Assembly: GCA_017939795.1 (NCBI GenBank)
Contig: JAGBAA010000086.1
Coordinates: forward strand, 20,298-84,297
Reading direction: 5' to 3'
DNA from: Thermoguttaceae bacterium
Lineage (GTDB): Bacteria > Planctomycetota > Planctomycetia > Pirellulales > Thermoguttaceae
Length of the DNA stretch: 64,000 nt
In this document: positions 19,441 through 28,205 of the stretch, in pieces
How the letters are laid out: each line of letters starts with the position of its first letter
Numbering within the stretch: the first letter of the stretch is position 1
The notes under the pieces: model-generated
What the model saw: the letters and a program-made list of their open reading frames with translations, nothing else
Told to the model about the DNA's origin: nothing
Databases searched by the model: none
Position numbers and translations under genes: made by a program

Positions 19441-22206
19441 GTGAAAAAATCGTGCTCCATTTTTAAAAAAGCCGGCTGGCTTGTGTGCGGGCTGCTGTTC
19501 ATTTCGTTTTCGTCTCTTTTTGCTGAGGAAAAAAAGAAGGAGCTGCCGACGTTAGCTGAGGCGCATTTCTGGAATCAGACACACCAGCTCCCGGTACGTG
19601 AAGTACCGATGCGCGAAATCGTTTTTGATTCGGAGGCTTCCATTTCTGCCTGCCATGCGCTGAATCAGTGCAAGCTGGCGATCGTGAATGGGGCTTTGAC
19701 GGTCCACTCCGAAGGGAGTGACCCCTACTTCATGATGCAAACGCCGCTCTATACTGCGGAAACGTGGGAAGACGGCCAGCCGAAACAGGTGCGTGTTCGA
19801 TTGACGCTGCGCGGAGAGCCGAACTATAGTGTGGGCATTTACTGGGTCGATTCCAAGGTGCCGAATTTTTCGGAAGAACGAAATGGTTCCGGACTTTCTC
19901 AGCCGGATCTGACGGAGTGGAAGACGGTCGACGTAGACATTACGGCTCCCTACCCGATCCGTCAGTGGCGTGTGGATCCCGGAATGAAGAAGGGACGCAT
20001 CGAGATCAAAAAGATCGAGTTTCTGGAACTGAAAGTCGACGGTCCCCAGGTCGAGACGCTGCCGATGGAGTCCGTTCTGCGTCCTGGATTGCCCGTGAGT
20101 CCGAAATCGACGGCGGATACTCTTGCGCAGCTCGCAAGAACACCGAACAGCGGGTGGCGGAGTGAAGCGTTTACGGGCAGTTTTCCGCGTGAACCGCAGA
20201 CGGTCCGGATCCGGGTCATGAATCCAGAGAATAAACCAGCCGTTTTCCGCGTAAATGGAAAAGAAGAAGCGTTTTCGCCGAAATCGAGTCGGATCTTTTC
20301 GTTCGTTTCTGATCCGAAACAGGCGGTCCAGAAGTGCGTCTGGAAGATCGAAGTGCCTGGATTTACGCCGTTTGTGCGCGAAATGACGCTCATCCACGAC
20401 GCGGAGCTGACGCCGGACTGGAAGAAGGTGAAGGGAAAAGATTTTGATCTGCGGATCTCGCCGGACGGTCAGACTGCGTTTCTATGCCGAAACGGGAAAA
20501 AAATCGCGGCGATCCTGGGGCTAAATTCTGAAACGATGCCGTTTTCCGTGGTGGAAAATACGATCGAGTTTCGCGTTTCCGGACCGTGTGTTCTGCCGAC
20601 GGTCCGTCTTCCGGGCGAGATGACGTATGCGGCGCTTCCCGGTCTGGAGCTGCTCGAAAATGGAGAGTGGAGTTCCTCGATGGCGGACATCGTGATCCCG
20701 GAGCATGACCGGATCCGTCCCACGCCGGAACTTTTGACGCAGACGTGGGCGGGTGTCGTGACGCAGGATGGCGCGTTCCGGCTGCACTGGGCGAATCCCG
20801 CATTTCAGCCTGTTTTTGCGGTCCCGAACTATTTCGACACGACGCCGGACGCCATGTTTCGCGTAGAAGTCGGTGAAAATATGGTTCTGAATGGGACGGA
20901 GACGGTTCGGCTGGAGTTTTCGCCGTCCGTGAACGAGACGGAATTTCTTCATGCGGCCCTGAAAGATCAGCTTGCGCACACGAAGAGCGTTGCGGTCCGG
21001 GATCCCTCGATGATGAAGGAAGAAGAGCTGGGCGGTGCGCGGGAGAAACTTTTCGCGCTCTATCGTCAGCAGCTGGAAAGCGGTCCGATCCGCTCGGAAG
21101 CAGGCTGGGGACACTGCGCGGGTGAAAAATGGCACAAAGGGCCGGCTGGCGACATTGCGTCGGCATTCTGGCGCATTGGCGGTGAAGTTCCGGATATGGA
21201 TTTCCATCCGGGAGGTGCGCACATTGGGAACGACACGATCTTCTTCATTCGCGGGCGTGCCCAGAAATGGTACTCGTGGTGCGTTGGCGGGGCGGAAGGA
21301 GTTCTGAGGGGCCGCGGAGCTGACGGAAGCTGGAGATATGCCGGCGAATACGACGTCACGCACTTTGAATCGACGGCACTTGGGCGCTGTGCGCAGCCGT
21401 GCTGGGTCCTTCTGCGCGGGTATGTGCTTTCCGGAGAAAAGAAATACCTTGACGCTGCGCTTGGATCGATCGCCTGGTGCCGCCGATTCCACGTTGCCCG
21501 CGGAGGTCAGTGCTGGGAAATGCCGCTCCACACGCCCGACCCGCTGGCTGCTGGACAGATGGTCCGTGCGTGTGCTTTGGCGTACCGGATCACGAAAGAT
21601 CCGCAGTATCTTGCCGATGCCGAGCGTTGGGCACTGGAAGGCGCGACGTACGTTTACCTCTGGGATACGGAGAAGAGTCCGTGGCAGTTCGGTGCGTATA
21701 TTGGCGTCATCGGCGCGACGAACTGGAAGGCTCCGAACTGGATCGGACGTCCTGTGCAGTGGATCGGGACCGTTTACGCCTACGCGCTTCTGGACTATGC
21801 CGAGGCACTGACGGAAACGGAGCCGGAACGCGCGAAGCTCTGGCGTCAGATGGCGGAGTGGATCACGCTCTCTGCTGAACGCCAGATCTACCAGGACGGC
21901 GAATTCGTCGGTCTGCTTCCGGACTCGGTCCTCTGCCAGTCGGGGATCCGCTACCCGTGGAACATCAATCCGGCAGTTCCGATCGCGCTGCGTCTGCGTC
22001 TTGACGGCGACCAGGATGCCGTGCAGATGCTCTGGAACGAAAAATTCCGAATCGCCTCTCCGTACCCGTCCAAACTGGAAGGGGACACGCTGTGCATTCA
22101 GGCTCCGTCCGGAGCGGCTTTCCAGATCATCGTGAACGGAAAAGCCAAAGACGTCAGAGCTTCCGCCGCGGGGGAGACGGTCGTTTTGCTGACTGCGGAG
22201 AATTGA
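19441..22206 (+). CDS. Large exported protein, probable polysaccharide-active enzyme
   Basis: 921 residues with a signal peptide ('AGWLVCGLLFISFSSLFAEE'). About residues 30-210 look like a beta-sandwich, carbohydrate-binding-like domain. About 250-500 is a second beta-rich part. About 530-880 is rich in Trp, His and Gly helices ('GWGHCAGEKWHKG', 'AFWRIGGEVPDMDFHPGGAH', 'CWEMPLHTPDPLAAGQM', 'PWQFGAYIGVIGATNWKAPNWIG'), as in (alpha/alpha)6-barrel glycosidases and lyases. A short C-terminal beta domain ends the protein. I cannot assign a GH or PL family. Start: GTG at 19441 with GGAGG ten bases upstream. A perfect 11-bp terminator follows. Confidence 0.85.
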   Translation: MKKSCSIFKKAGWLVCGLLFISFSSLFAEEKKKELPTLAEAHFWNQTHQLPVREVPMREIVFDSEASISACHALNQCKLAIVNGALTVHSEGSDPYFMMQTPLYTAETWEDGQPKQVRVRLTLRGEPNYSVGIYWVDSKVPNFSEERNGSGLSQPDLTEWKTVDVDITAPYPIRQWRVDPGMKKGRIEIKKIEFLELKVDGPQVETLPMESVLRPGLPVSPKSTADTLAQLARTPNSGWRSEAFTGSFPREPQTVRIRVMNPENKPAVFRVNGKEEAFSPKSSRIFSFVSDPKQAVQKCVWKIEVPGFTPFVREMTLIHDAELTPDWKKVKGKDFDLRISPDGQTAFLCRNGKKIAAILGLNSETMPFSVVENTIEFRVSGPCVLPTVRLPGEMTYAALPGLELLENGEWSSSMADIVIPEHDRIRPTPELLTQTWAGVVTQDGAFRLHWANPAFQPVFAVPNYFDTTPDAMFRVEVGENMVLNGTETVRLEFSPSVNETEFLHAALKDQLAHTKSVAVRDPSMMKEEELGGAREKLFALYRQQLESGPIRSEAGWGHCAGEKWHKGPAGDIASAFWRIGGEVPDMDFHPGGAHIGNDTIFFIRGRAQKWYSWCVGGAEGVLRGRGADGSWRYAGEYDVTHFESTALGRCAQPCWVLLRGYVLSGEKKYLDAALGSIAWCRRFHVARGGQCWEMPLHTPDPLAAGQMVRACALAYRITKDPQYLADAERWALEGATYVYLWDTEKSPWQFGAYIGVIGATNWKAPNWIGRPVQWIGTVYAYALLDYAEALTETEPERAKLWRQMAEWITLSAERQIYQDGEFVGLLPDSVLCQSGIRYPWNINPAVPIALRLRLDGDQDAVQMLWNEKFRIASPYPSKLEGDTLCIQAPSGAAFQIIVNGKAKDVRASAAGETVVLLTAEN

Positions 22207-22254
22207 TGGGACGGATGGAGAACTGACGGCGGTTCGACGCAATGTTTACGCAGT

Positions 22255-22300
22255 GGACGCAGGAATGGATCTTTCAGATTTTCCTGCGTCCTTTTATTTT
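22255..22300 (+). terminator. Terminator of the 19441 gene
   Basis: ggacgcaggaa (22255-22265) pairs perfectly with ttcctgcgtcc (22281-22291), followed by ttttatttt. Confidence 0.88.
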
Positions 22301-22409
22301 CTCTCCATGCTTTTGCGTTTCTCCGCATTTCCCTCACCTTCGTGCAGAAAGAAAAGCACAAGGGGCGGGAACGCAAACTTTTTTCAGTTCCTGGATTTTG
22401 CTAAATTCG

Positions 22410-24815
22410 TCATTCTTTCGTGTCTTTCGTGTCCCCGTTTTCGGAGTCTTTCTGTGAAGATCCCCCGTTTTCCTGTTTTTCTTTCGGGAGGAGACGGAAT
22501 TTGATCCGGTAGCGGGCTGCGTATCGGTGGGCCTCTGAATTTTCTTCAACGAGGAGCGTCAGATTTCCGCAGCCCCGGATCGCCTGAAAGTGGATCTCCT
22601 GGACATTGGCGGGAATCGTCAATTCGATCGGCTGGGAAAGAGACGTAATTGCGAATTTCCCGATTTTCGTGACGCTTTCCGGAATATGCAGGGTGTGCAG
22701 TTTATCGCACAGGTAGAATGTGAAGTCCCCGATTTCCGTGAGGCCGTCTGGGAGAATGATCTCATTGAGGCTGGCACAGTGGGCAAACGCACAGTTTCCG
22801 AGCCGGATGAGGGATTTCGGAAGAAGAATGGTGCTGAGGGAGAAACAGTCGCAGAATGCACCGTCGCCGATCTCGGTGAGTCCTTCCGGAAGTGCGAGCC
22901 GATGGAGGTTCACGCATCCGAAGAAGGAAAATCTGCCGATCCGGGTCAGAGAATCCGGAATGGCGGCGGATCGGAGTTCGCGGCATCTGTGGAACGCGAA
23001 ACTGCCGATCTCTTCCATTCCTGCAGAAAGAGTCACCCGCTGCAGCGCACAGCAGTTCGCGAACATACCGTCTTCCAGTCGAGTGAGAGAATCGGGGAAG
23101 CGCATGGCATTCAGGTGCGTACAGTCGATGAATGCGCATTTTCCAAGGTAGGAAAGTGCACGGGGAAGCGTCATGTTTTCCAGTGCAGAACAGCCGGCAA
23201 ACGCGGCATTGCCGATGCGGGTGACGCTTTCCGGGAACCGGACAGCACGAAGGTTTACGCAGCCGGCAAATGCAGCACCGCGGATCTCCGTCACTCCGTC
23301 CGGGACGTAAAATTGCCCGCCTTTGCGTCCGGGGAATTGAAGGAGCGTTTTGCCGTCTGCGGAAAACAGAACTCCGTCTTCCGTTTTAAAGTGCGGATTT
23401 TGGGACGAGATGGAGATCTCGCGCATTTTTCCGCATCCGAAAAACACACCGTCACCGATCTCGGACACTTTTGCGGGAATGGTGATCGGGGCGAGATTTT
23501 CGCACATGGCGAACGCGCAGCGGCCAAGATACGTGAGGTTTTCGGGAAGCTGAACGTACTCCAGCTGTGGACACTCGGCAAACGCGCCATCCAAAATGTG
23601 CGTGAGATTCGGTGAAAGAGTCAGGATGCTCAGCGAGGAACGCGCGAAAGTCAGCTTTTCGATGCGGGTGACTCCCTCCGGAATGTTGGTGGAGGTCAGG
23701 TTTCGGCATCCGAAAAACGCTCGCTCACCGATGCGGGTGACGTTCTGCGGGATCCTTGCGGCAGTCAGCTGCTCGCAGTCGGCAAACGCGCTGGGACCGA
23801 TCTGCGTGAGGCTTTCCGGAAGGGTGACGGAAGAGAGATCTCGGCAGCCGAAGAACGCAGAGGGACCAATTTCCGTCACTCCGTCCGGGACTGTGTAGTC
23901 GTGTGCCTTATTTCGGCAGCAGTAGATGATTTTTTGGCCGTCCGCACTGAAAAGCACGCCGTCTTCCGCCTTGAAATGTTCGTTTCCTTCTGCGACCCGG
24001 ATCTCTTCCAGCGTGCACCAGGCGAGTGCGTCCTCGTCGATCTCGGCAAGACTCGCGGGAAGCGTCAGTGACGTGAGGGCACAGCCCTCGGAAAATGCGT
24101 TCTTTTCAATGCGCTTCACCCCTTCCGGGATCTCGCAGGCTCCAGTAAGTTCATTCGGTATGCTCCGAAGCCGTTTCCCGTCGGATGAGATCTCCGCCTG
24201 CGGTAGGGAGTCTTTGAGGAACGTATCCTGCATCCACGCGTTTTTGTGCTGCGTGTCCGTTCGGTCCAGAGTTTCCATTTCCGGGAGCCAATCGGCAAAA
24301 AAGACGGCGTCAAATCGAATGTCGGGAGCTAATCCTGATTCTTCCGCAAAATTTTGACCGATCTCGTACTGCTTCTGAACATCGATACCAGACGCAGTAA
24401 GTCTTTCGTAGAGTTCTCCGGGAGTTTCCGTTTTGTTTTTCTGTTCGACGGCGATCGACCTGAGGTATTTGAGTTTTGCCTCATCGTCCAGTTCTTCCCA
24501 GTTGTGAGGGAGTTCCATGGTCCTGAATCCGGATTCACGGGCCATTCTTTTCGCTTCCCTTTGGGCTTCGTCTTCCTGGATCTCCGCTTCCAGTGCCGCC
24601 ATTTCTGCCGGATCCGAAGCAAACTCATTCAGATCCCGGATCAGTTCCGCATCCGCGTCGGACAGTCCGTTTTCTTGCGCATCTGTCGGGATCGGTGAGG
24701 AGGAAACGGGCGTCTGTGAGTCCGGCCCCTGCGTTTTTGTGCAGCCGGGGAGTGCCGCCAAAAACGCAGAGACGGTCAGGATCTGGGTATGCAAAGTTGG
24801 AGAAAAACGAAACAT
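22410..24815 (-). CDS. Leucine-rich-repeat (BspA-like, LRR_5) lipoprotein
   Basis: 801 residues. A short leader ends in a lipobox ('AALPGC', Cys about 25), so the protein is probably lipid-anchored. After an acidic linker, about 25 repeats of 22-23 residues follow the LRR_5 pattern 'IPEGVTRIGERAFFGCRNLTS' (variants throughout, Cys near the end of each). They are interrupted three times by a non-repeat insert 'HFKTEDGVLFSADGK'. BspA-like LRR proteins bind host or partner surfaces. The C-terminus is hydrophilic ('DSENGDTKDTKE'). AAAGGA precedes the ATG. No partner gene is evident nearby. Confidence 0.92.
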   Translation of the reverse strand: MFRFSPTLHTQILTVSAFLAALPGCTKTQGPDSQTPVSSSPIPTDAQENGLSDADAELIRDLNEFASDPAEMAALEAEIQEDEAQREAKRMARESGFRTMELPHNWEELDDEAKLKYLRSIAVEQKNKTETPGELYERLTASGIDVQKQYEIGQNFAEESGLAPDIRFDAVFFADWLPEMETLDRTDTQHKNAWMQDTFLKDSLPQAEISSDGKRLRSIPNELTGACEIPEGVKRIEKNAFSEGCALTSLTLPASLAEIDEDALAWCTLEEIRVAEGNEHFKAEDGVLFSADGQKIIYCCRNKAHDYTVPDGVTEIGPSAFFGCRDLSSVTLPESLTQIGPSAFADCEQLTAARIPQNVTRIGERAFFGCRNLTSTNIPEGVTRIEKLTFARSSLSILTLSPNLTHILDGAFAECPQLEYVQLPENLTYLGRCAFAMCENLAPITIPAKVSEIGDGVFFGCGKMREISISSQNPHFKTEDGVLFSADGKTLLQFPGRKGGQFYVPDGVTEIRGAAFAGCVNLRAVRFPESVTRIGNAAFAGCSALENMTLPRALSYLGKCAFIDCTHLNAMRFPDSLTRLEDGMFANCCALQRVTLSAGMEEIGSFAFHRCRELRSAAIPDSLTRIGRFSFFGCVNLHRLALPEGLTEIGDGAFCDCFSLSTILLPKSLIRLGNCAFAHCASLNEIILPDGLTEIGDFTFYLCDKLHTLHIPESVTKIGKFAITSLSQPIELTIPANVQEIHFQAIRGCGNLTLLVEENSEAHRYAARYRIKFRLLPKEKQENGGSSQKDSENGDTKDTKE

Positions 24816-24920
24816 AATGGATCCTTTGAGTTGGGAAAATAAGGTCAGCCGGCGAAACTTCGCTTTTCCTCGCGATCTTTACCTTGGGACTGCTGAACCG
24901 CGCATATGCCGGGTGTTTTC

Positions 24921-26363
24921 CTAAAAGTCGAACTGGAAACGCGTCTGAAAAATGTTTTCGCGTCCCGATTTTCCGGAGGCGTGTTCTGTATCGGCGTAGA
25001 CGTAGTTGAACAGGACCCGGCATTTCGAGTTCAGGTACCAGTTCAGTCCCACGGAATGTGCGGTCGTTTCGCCAAGTTCGAAACCGTAGTTTTCGCACGC
25101 GAGCTCCTCCGAATCGAGCCAGCTGTATCGGTAGGTGAGTTCCCAGGCTCCGGGACCGGTGAAGACTCCCACACCGTCGCGGCAGGTGCGGACGAAGGGG
25201 TTTTTCGGTTCTACGGCAACATAGCGTCCGACTTTTTTGTCGTAGTTTCGGCTTTCGCCCGTGAGGAACCACGACGCCCCGACGTAGCCGCTCTGCATCT
25301 CCGCTTCTCCTGCGAACTGGTCGTCCATGAAGAAGAACGCCTGCTCGAAATCGAGGCAGAATCGTCCACGCACTATTGCGGATTCAAACTGAACGCCCGT
25401 GAGGGATTCCAGACCGGTGAAAGTCGTGTTGAAAATGGTGCAGGAATCGTTTCCGGGAGTGACTTTCAGGCGCGTTTTGTATTCGGAGGCGTTTTCCGTA
25501 TCGTATTCTCGCACGGAGACCGCCGTGCCGAGATGCCAGAGCGAAAGGCTGCCGTCGGGGCATTTTTCGTAAATGGGGAGGTACGTGAGTCTTCCGGTGA
25601 ATGCGAGATGGTCCTCATCGCCAAGGACGGCATCCAGACTTTCCGGCATACTTGCCGCGAAAAGGCCGGCGGCCCAGGTGAGACGCTGCTCTGCGTCCCA
25701 GTTGTGGAACATGATGCCGTAGTTTCGGCCGCCGCAGAGATCTTTGGTTCGATTCAGAAGGGAACGTTCCATCGTCAGACCGTGCCGGCTCGACGTCAGA
25801 TTTTCGAGACTCCACGGTTCCTTGAAGTGGCCGACACGCATCCCGATCCCGCTGGGAAGATTGCGGAATCCGGCGTAAACATTTTTCGCGGTGACGTCTC
25901 CCTCGGAAAAATCGAAAAGTGCCTCATACTCGATCATACCGAACTGCATTCCCTTGATTCCCAGCCGGGCGGTCGCGCACGCCGTTCCGCTGAAGTCTTC
26001 CCGTCCTGCCGTTCCGTCAGAATCGACCGACATGGCATCGAAATAGAGCCGTCCCTGAAGTTTTGTCTGGGGTTTGGTCCAGTCGTCTTTTTCTTTTTTG
26101 GCTTTTTCTTCCGCAGCTTTTTCCGCTTTTTCTGCCATTTGGAGTTTCAGATCCGCCAGATCATTCTGCATCTGCTTCCATTCGGCTTCCGGGATCTGGA
26201 GCATTTGCGGAGTTTCGGCTGTTCCTGCGTTTTCCTGCGTCGGCAAGACGGCCGGCATTTCATTTGCGGAGCATTCCTTCAGAGTTCCCGCCAGAAACGC
26301 TGAAAAAGCGAGACAGGCTCGGATCCACAGGCTGTATTTGCGTGTTTTTTCGATGAAGCGCAT
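24921..26363 (-). CDS. Outer-membrane porin, OprP/OprO-like
   Basis: 480 residues. A signal peptide is followed by a short helical segment with a coiled-coil stretch ('WKQMQNDLADLKLQMAEKAE'). A beta-barrel then follows, beginning 'KLQGRLYFDAMSVDSD' and ending 'IFQTRFQFDF', with a C-terminal Phe, the usual outer-membrane assembly signal. 'VGHFKEPWSLENLTSSRHGLTMERSL' (shown in part) is typical of the phosphate-selective porin O/P family. Substrate is not evident. I chose the ATG at 26363; the longer frame start (26405) gives an untypical leader. Divergent from rpmI, with its own promoter at 26404-26432. Confidence 0.85.
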   Translation of the reverse strand: MRFIEKTRKYSLWIRACLAFSAFLAGTLKECSANEMPAVLPTQENAGTAETPQMLQIPEAEWKQMQNDLADLKLQMAEKAEKAAEEKAKKEKDDWTKPQTKLQGRLYFDAMSVDSDGTAGREDFSGTACATARLGIKGMQFGMIEYEALFDFSEGDVTAKNVYAGFRNLPSGIGMRVGHFKEPWSLENLTSSRHGLTMERSLLNRTKDLCGGRNYGIMFHNWDAEQRLTWAAGLFAASMPESLDAVLGDEDHLAFTGRLTYLPIYEKCPDGSLSLWHLGTAVSVREYDTENASEYKTRLKVTPGNDSCTIFNTTFTGLESLTGVQFESAIVRGRFCLDFEQAFFFMDDQFAGEAEMQSGYVGASWFLTGESRNYDKKVGRYVAVEPKNPFVRTCRDGVGVFTGPGAWELTYRYSWLDSEELACENYGFELGETTAHSVGLNWYLNSKCRVLFNYVYADTEHASGKSGRENIFQTRFQFDF

Positions 26364-26403
26364 TCGTTCTTCCCGTAAATTCATCAAAATTGGAAAAAAG
26401 TCC

Positions 26404-26432
26404 ACTATCGTTTAAGTCATCGGAATCGTCAA
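26404..26432 (-). promoter_or_regulatory. Promoter of the porin gene
   Basis: On the minus strand, TTGACG (26432-26427), a 17-bp spacer and GATAGT (26409-26404). Confidence 0.55.
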
Positions 26433-26534
26433 AGTTTCACTAGAGTGAATTTCAGAAAAACGTAAAAAAAGAAATCGTTTCCTGATAAAAAATGAAAAAG
26501 GGGAAATATTTTGAAAAAAAAGTTAAGGTCCCCC

Positions 26535-26562
26535 TTGAAAAAATCGCGCGGTGTACTATAAT
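26535..26562 (+). promoter_or_regulatory. Strong promoter of rpmI-rplT
   Basis: TTGAAA (26535-26540), a 16-bp spacer and consensus TATAAT (26557-26562). The transcript would begin close to a 5-bp hairpin (cacta 26568-26572 / tagtg 26581-26585), so the leader before the ATG at 26606 is short. Confidence 0.82.
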
Positions 26563-26605
26563 GAGCGCACTATTTTTTATTAGTGACTGTAGAAAGGAGT
26601 GAATA

Positions 26606-26809
26606 ATGCCGAAACTTAAGACTCACAAAGGAACGAAGAAACGTTTCCGTCTTTCTGCAAATGGAAAACCCATGCACCGCTCGGCCGGCACCAGCCACCT
26701 TGCGTCCCGCATGTCCCAGAAACGCAGCCGTCAGCTTCGCGGTACGACCGTCGTTGGTAAATCCGAAGTGAAACGCATCACCGTTGCTCTTTGCGGCGGC
26801 AGCTATTGA
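26606..26809 (+). CDS. rpmI: 50S ribosomal protein bL35
   Basis: 67 residues, the usual length, with the family opening 'MPKLKTHKGTKKRFRLSANGK', 'RSAGTSHLASRMSQKRSRQLR' (in part) and a basic composition. GAAAGGAG precedes the ATG. In most bacteria infC lies directly upstream; here the upstream neighbour is the divergent porin gene, so rpmI starts the operon. Confidence 0.97.
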   Translation: MPKLKTHKGTKKRFRLSANGKPMHRSAGTSHLASRMSQKRSRQLRGTTVVGKSEVKRITVALCGGSY

Positions 26810-26961
26810 TTTCTGTTCCAATGCAGACCGGTTTGAAGAGATTCAGGCCAAACTTTCAACGAATCGGGTAGGAGTGAACGCTCTTCTGATTTCCGAGGAT
26901 GGGAAAAGGAAGAGGACCTTGGGTTCGTCAAGCAGAAAATTTTCAGAAAAGGAAAAACTCA

Positions 26962-27318
26962 ATGCGTACTACGAATGGTGCCGCGCGCACAAAAGCCAAG
27001 AAACGCATGCTCAAAAAGGCGAAGGGATTCCGCGGCGGTCGTCGGAATATGTCCCGTACGGTTCAGGAAACGCTCATCCGTGCTGGCGTTTTTGCGTTCC
27101 GTGACCGTAAAGTCAGGAAACGCAGCATGCGTTCGCTGTGGATCATCCGCATCAACGCTGCGTGCCGTGCCCTTGGAATTCGCTACAGTGAATTCATTGC
27201 CGGTCTTGCGAAGGCTGATATTATGATCGACCGTAAAATGCTGGCTGAAATGGCAGTCAATGATGCTGCCGGTTTCGAGCAGGTCGTCAACATGGCGAAA
27301 GCCGCTCTGACGAAATAA
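26962..27318 (+). CDS. rplT: 50S ribosomal protein bL20
   Basis: 118 residues. '[20 protein letters not shown]', '[20 protein letters not shown]' and '[19 protein letters not shown]' are diagnostic; the protein binds 23S rRNA early in assembly. I chose the ATG at 26962, preceded by AAAAGGAAA, over the frame start at 26899. The 152-base gap after rpmI is unusually long and has no ORF. In other bacteria bL20 represses its own operon by binding the leader mRNA; whether this gap or the leader hairpin does that is not known. Confidence 0.97.
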   Translation: MRTTNGAARTKAKKRMLKKAKGFRGGRRNMSRTVQETLIRAGVFAFRDRKVRKRSMRSLWIIRINAACRALGIRYSEFIAGLAKADIMIDRKMLAEMAVNDAAGFEQVVNMAKAALTK

Positions 27319-27330
27319 GATTTTGATCGG

Positions 27331-27365
27331 CCCCGTCGTGAGTTTCGCGGCGGGGATTTTTTTAT
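27331..27365 (+). terminator. Terminator after rplT
   Basis: ccccgtcg (27331-27338) pairs with cggcgggg (27348-27355, one G-U), followed by seven T. It lies 26 bases before the 27391 ATG, so that gene may depend on read-through or an undetected promoter. Confidence 0.85.
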
Positions 27366-27390
27366 TTTAAATCAACGGGAGGCAAAGACG

Positions 27391-27822
27391 ATGGCGAAGT
27401 TTACGGAGAATGGATTTCATTTGGAGTATCCAGACGAATGGGAACTGGAATACAGTGAGGAGAATCTGCACGACGTGACGCTTTATTCGCCAAACGGTGC
27501 ATTCTGGTCTCTGACGCGCCGACCGCATTTTGTTGAGCCGGAAGAGCTGCTGAAGGAATCGATCGAAACTCTTTCGGAGGAATACGAGGGAATGGAGATC
27601 TCGACGGCAGTCGATCATTTTGAAGATCAGAAGCTGGACGGATTTGATCTGGATTTTTTCTATCTGGATCTCCCGTGTTTTGCGATGCTGCGTGCGATCC
27701 GGGCGGGAATGTTCACGTACTTTGTCTATGTGCAGACGATGGACCAGAGTCCTTCGATGATGGATGAGCTGAAGGAGATCACGCGCTTTTGGCTGCTGAA
27801 CGTTGAAAAGGCGGAGTTCTGA
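27391..27822 (+). CDS. Small conserved hypothetical protein, 143 aa
   Basis: Cytoplasmic; no signal peptide or membrane segment. Acidic and aromatic-rich: 'GFHLEYPDEWELEYSEENL', 'YSPNGAFWSLTRRP', 'DLDFFYLDLPCFAMLRAIRAG' (in part), 'YVQTMDQSPSMMDELKEITRFW'. The arrangement of strands with a 'YPDEW' opening resembles PsbP/DUF1795-type small domains. I recall similar unannotated planctomycete proteins. CGGGAGG precedes the ATG. Function unknown. Confidence 0.85.
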   Translation: MAKFTENGFHLEYPDEWELEYSEENLHDVTLYSPNGAFWSLTRRPHFVEPEELLKESIETLSEEYEGMEISTAVDHFEDQKLDGFDLDFFYLDLPCFAMLRAIRAGMFTYFVYVQTMDQSPSMMDELKEITRFWLLNVEKAEF

Positions 27823-27906
27823 AAGCTCTAAAGAAACAAAAAACAGCGGGATGCGGTCATTCTTTTGGCGGGCCGCTCCCGGATCTTTCTGCGGATTTTG
27901 AAATGC

Positions 27907-27942
27907 GGTTTGAGACTTGGTTTGAGACTCAGTTTGAGACAG
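27907..27942. repeat. Three imperfect copies of a 12-bp tandem repeat (ggtttgagactt)
   Basis: Units lie at 27907-27918, 27919-27930 and 27931-27942; the octamer tttgagac is conserved in all three. Confidence 0.9.
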
Positions 27943-28051
27943 GATTTTTCTTACTGATGGTCATTCGTAAAATTTTCCGGCGTGAAATTTCTCTTTTGGG
28001 CGTTTGAATGTAAAATCTGTGTAAAAGTTTGTTTTTCCTGCCTCGAAACGA

Positions 28052-28079
28052 TTGAAAAATTTCCGATTTCCTGTATAGT
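28052..28079 (+). promoter_or_regulatory. Promoter of the 28206 synthetase gene
   Basis: TTGAAA (28052-28057), a 16-bp spacer and TATAGT (28074-28079). Confidence 0.72.
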
Positions 28080-28205
28080 ATGATGAGAAAAGAAAGGCCG
28101 TTTCGGAAAAAGTCGAAAAATCGGGAAATTGAAAAGATGAAAAATCGATGAGTTGAAGGAAACGGCGGATCCGCAGAGAGTGAGTTTTTCGCAGGAGCAG
28201 ATTTT

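Larger units (their letters stand above)
27823..28205. other. Intergenic region with a 12-bp repeat and the 28206 promoter
   Basis: Contains three copies of a tttgagac-based repeat (27907-27942) and a promoter at 28052-28079. The 127-base leader before 28206 shows no structure I can name. Confidence 0.6.

Noticed and set aside
20521..22242. 573-codon minus-strand frame opposite the 19441 gene
   Set aside because: Arg-rich shadow composition, no start signals; the opposite strand has GGAGG, a signal peptide and a terminator.
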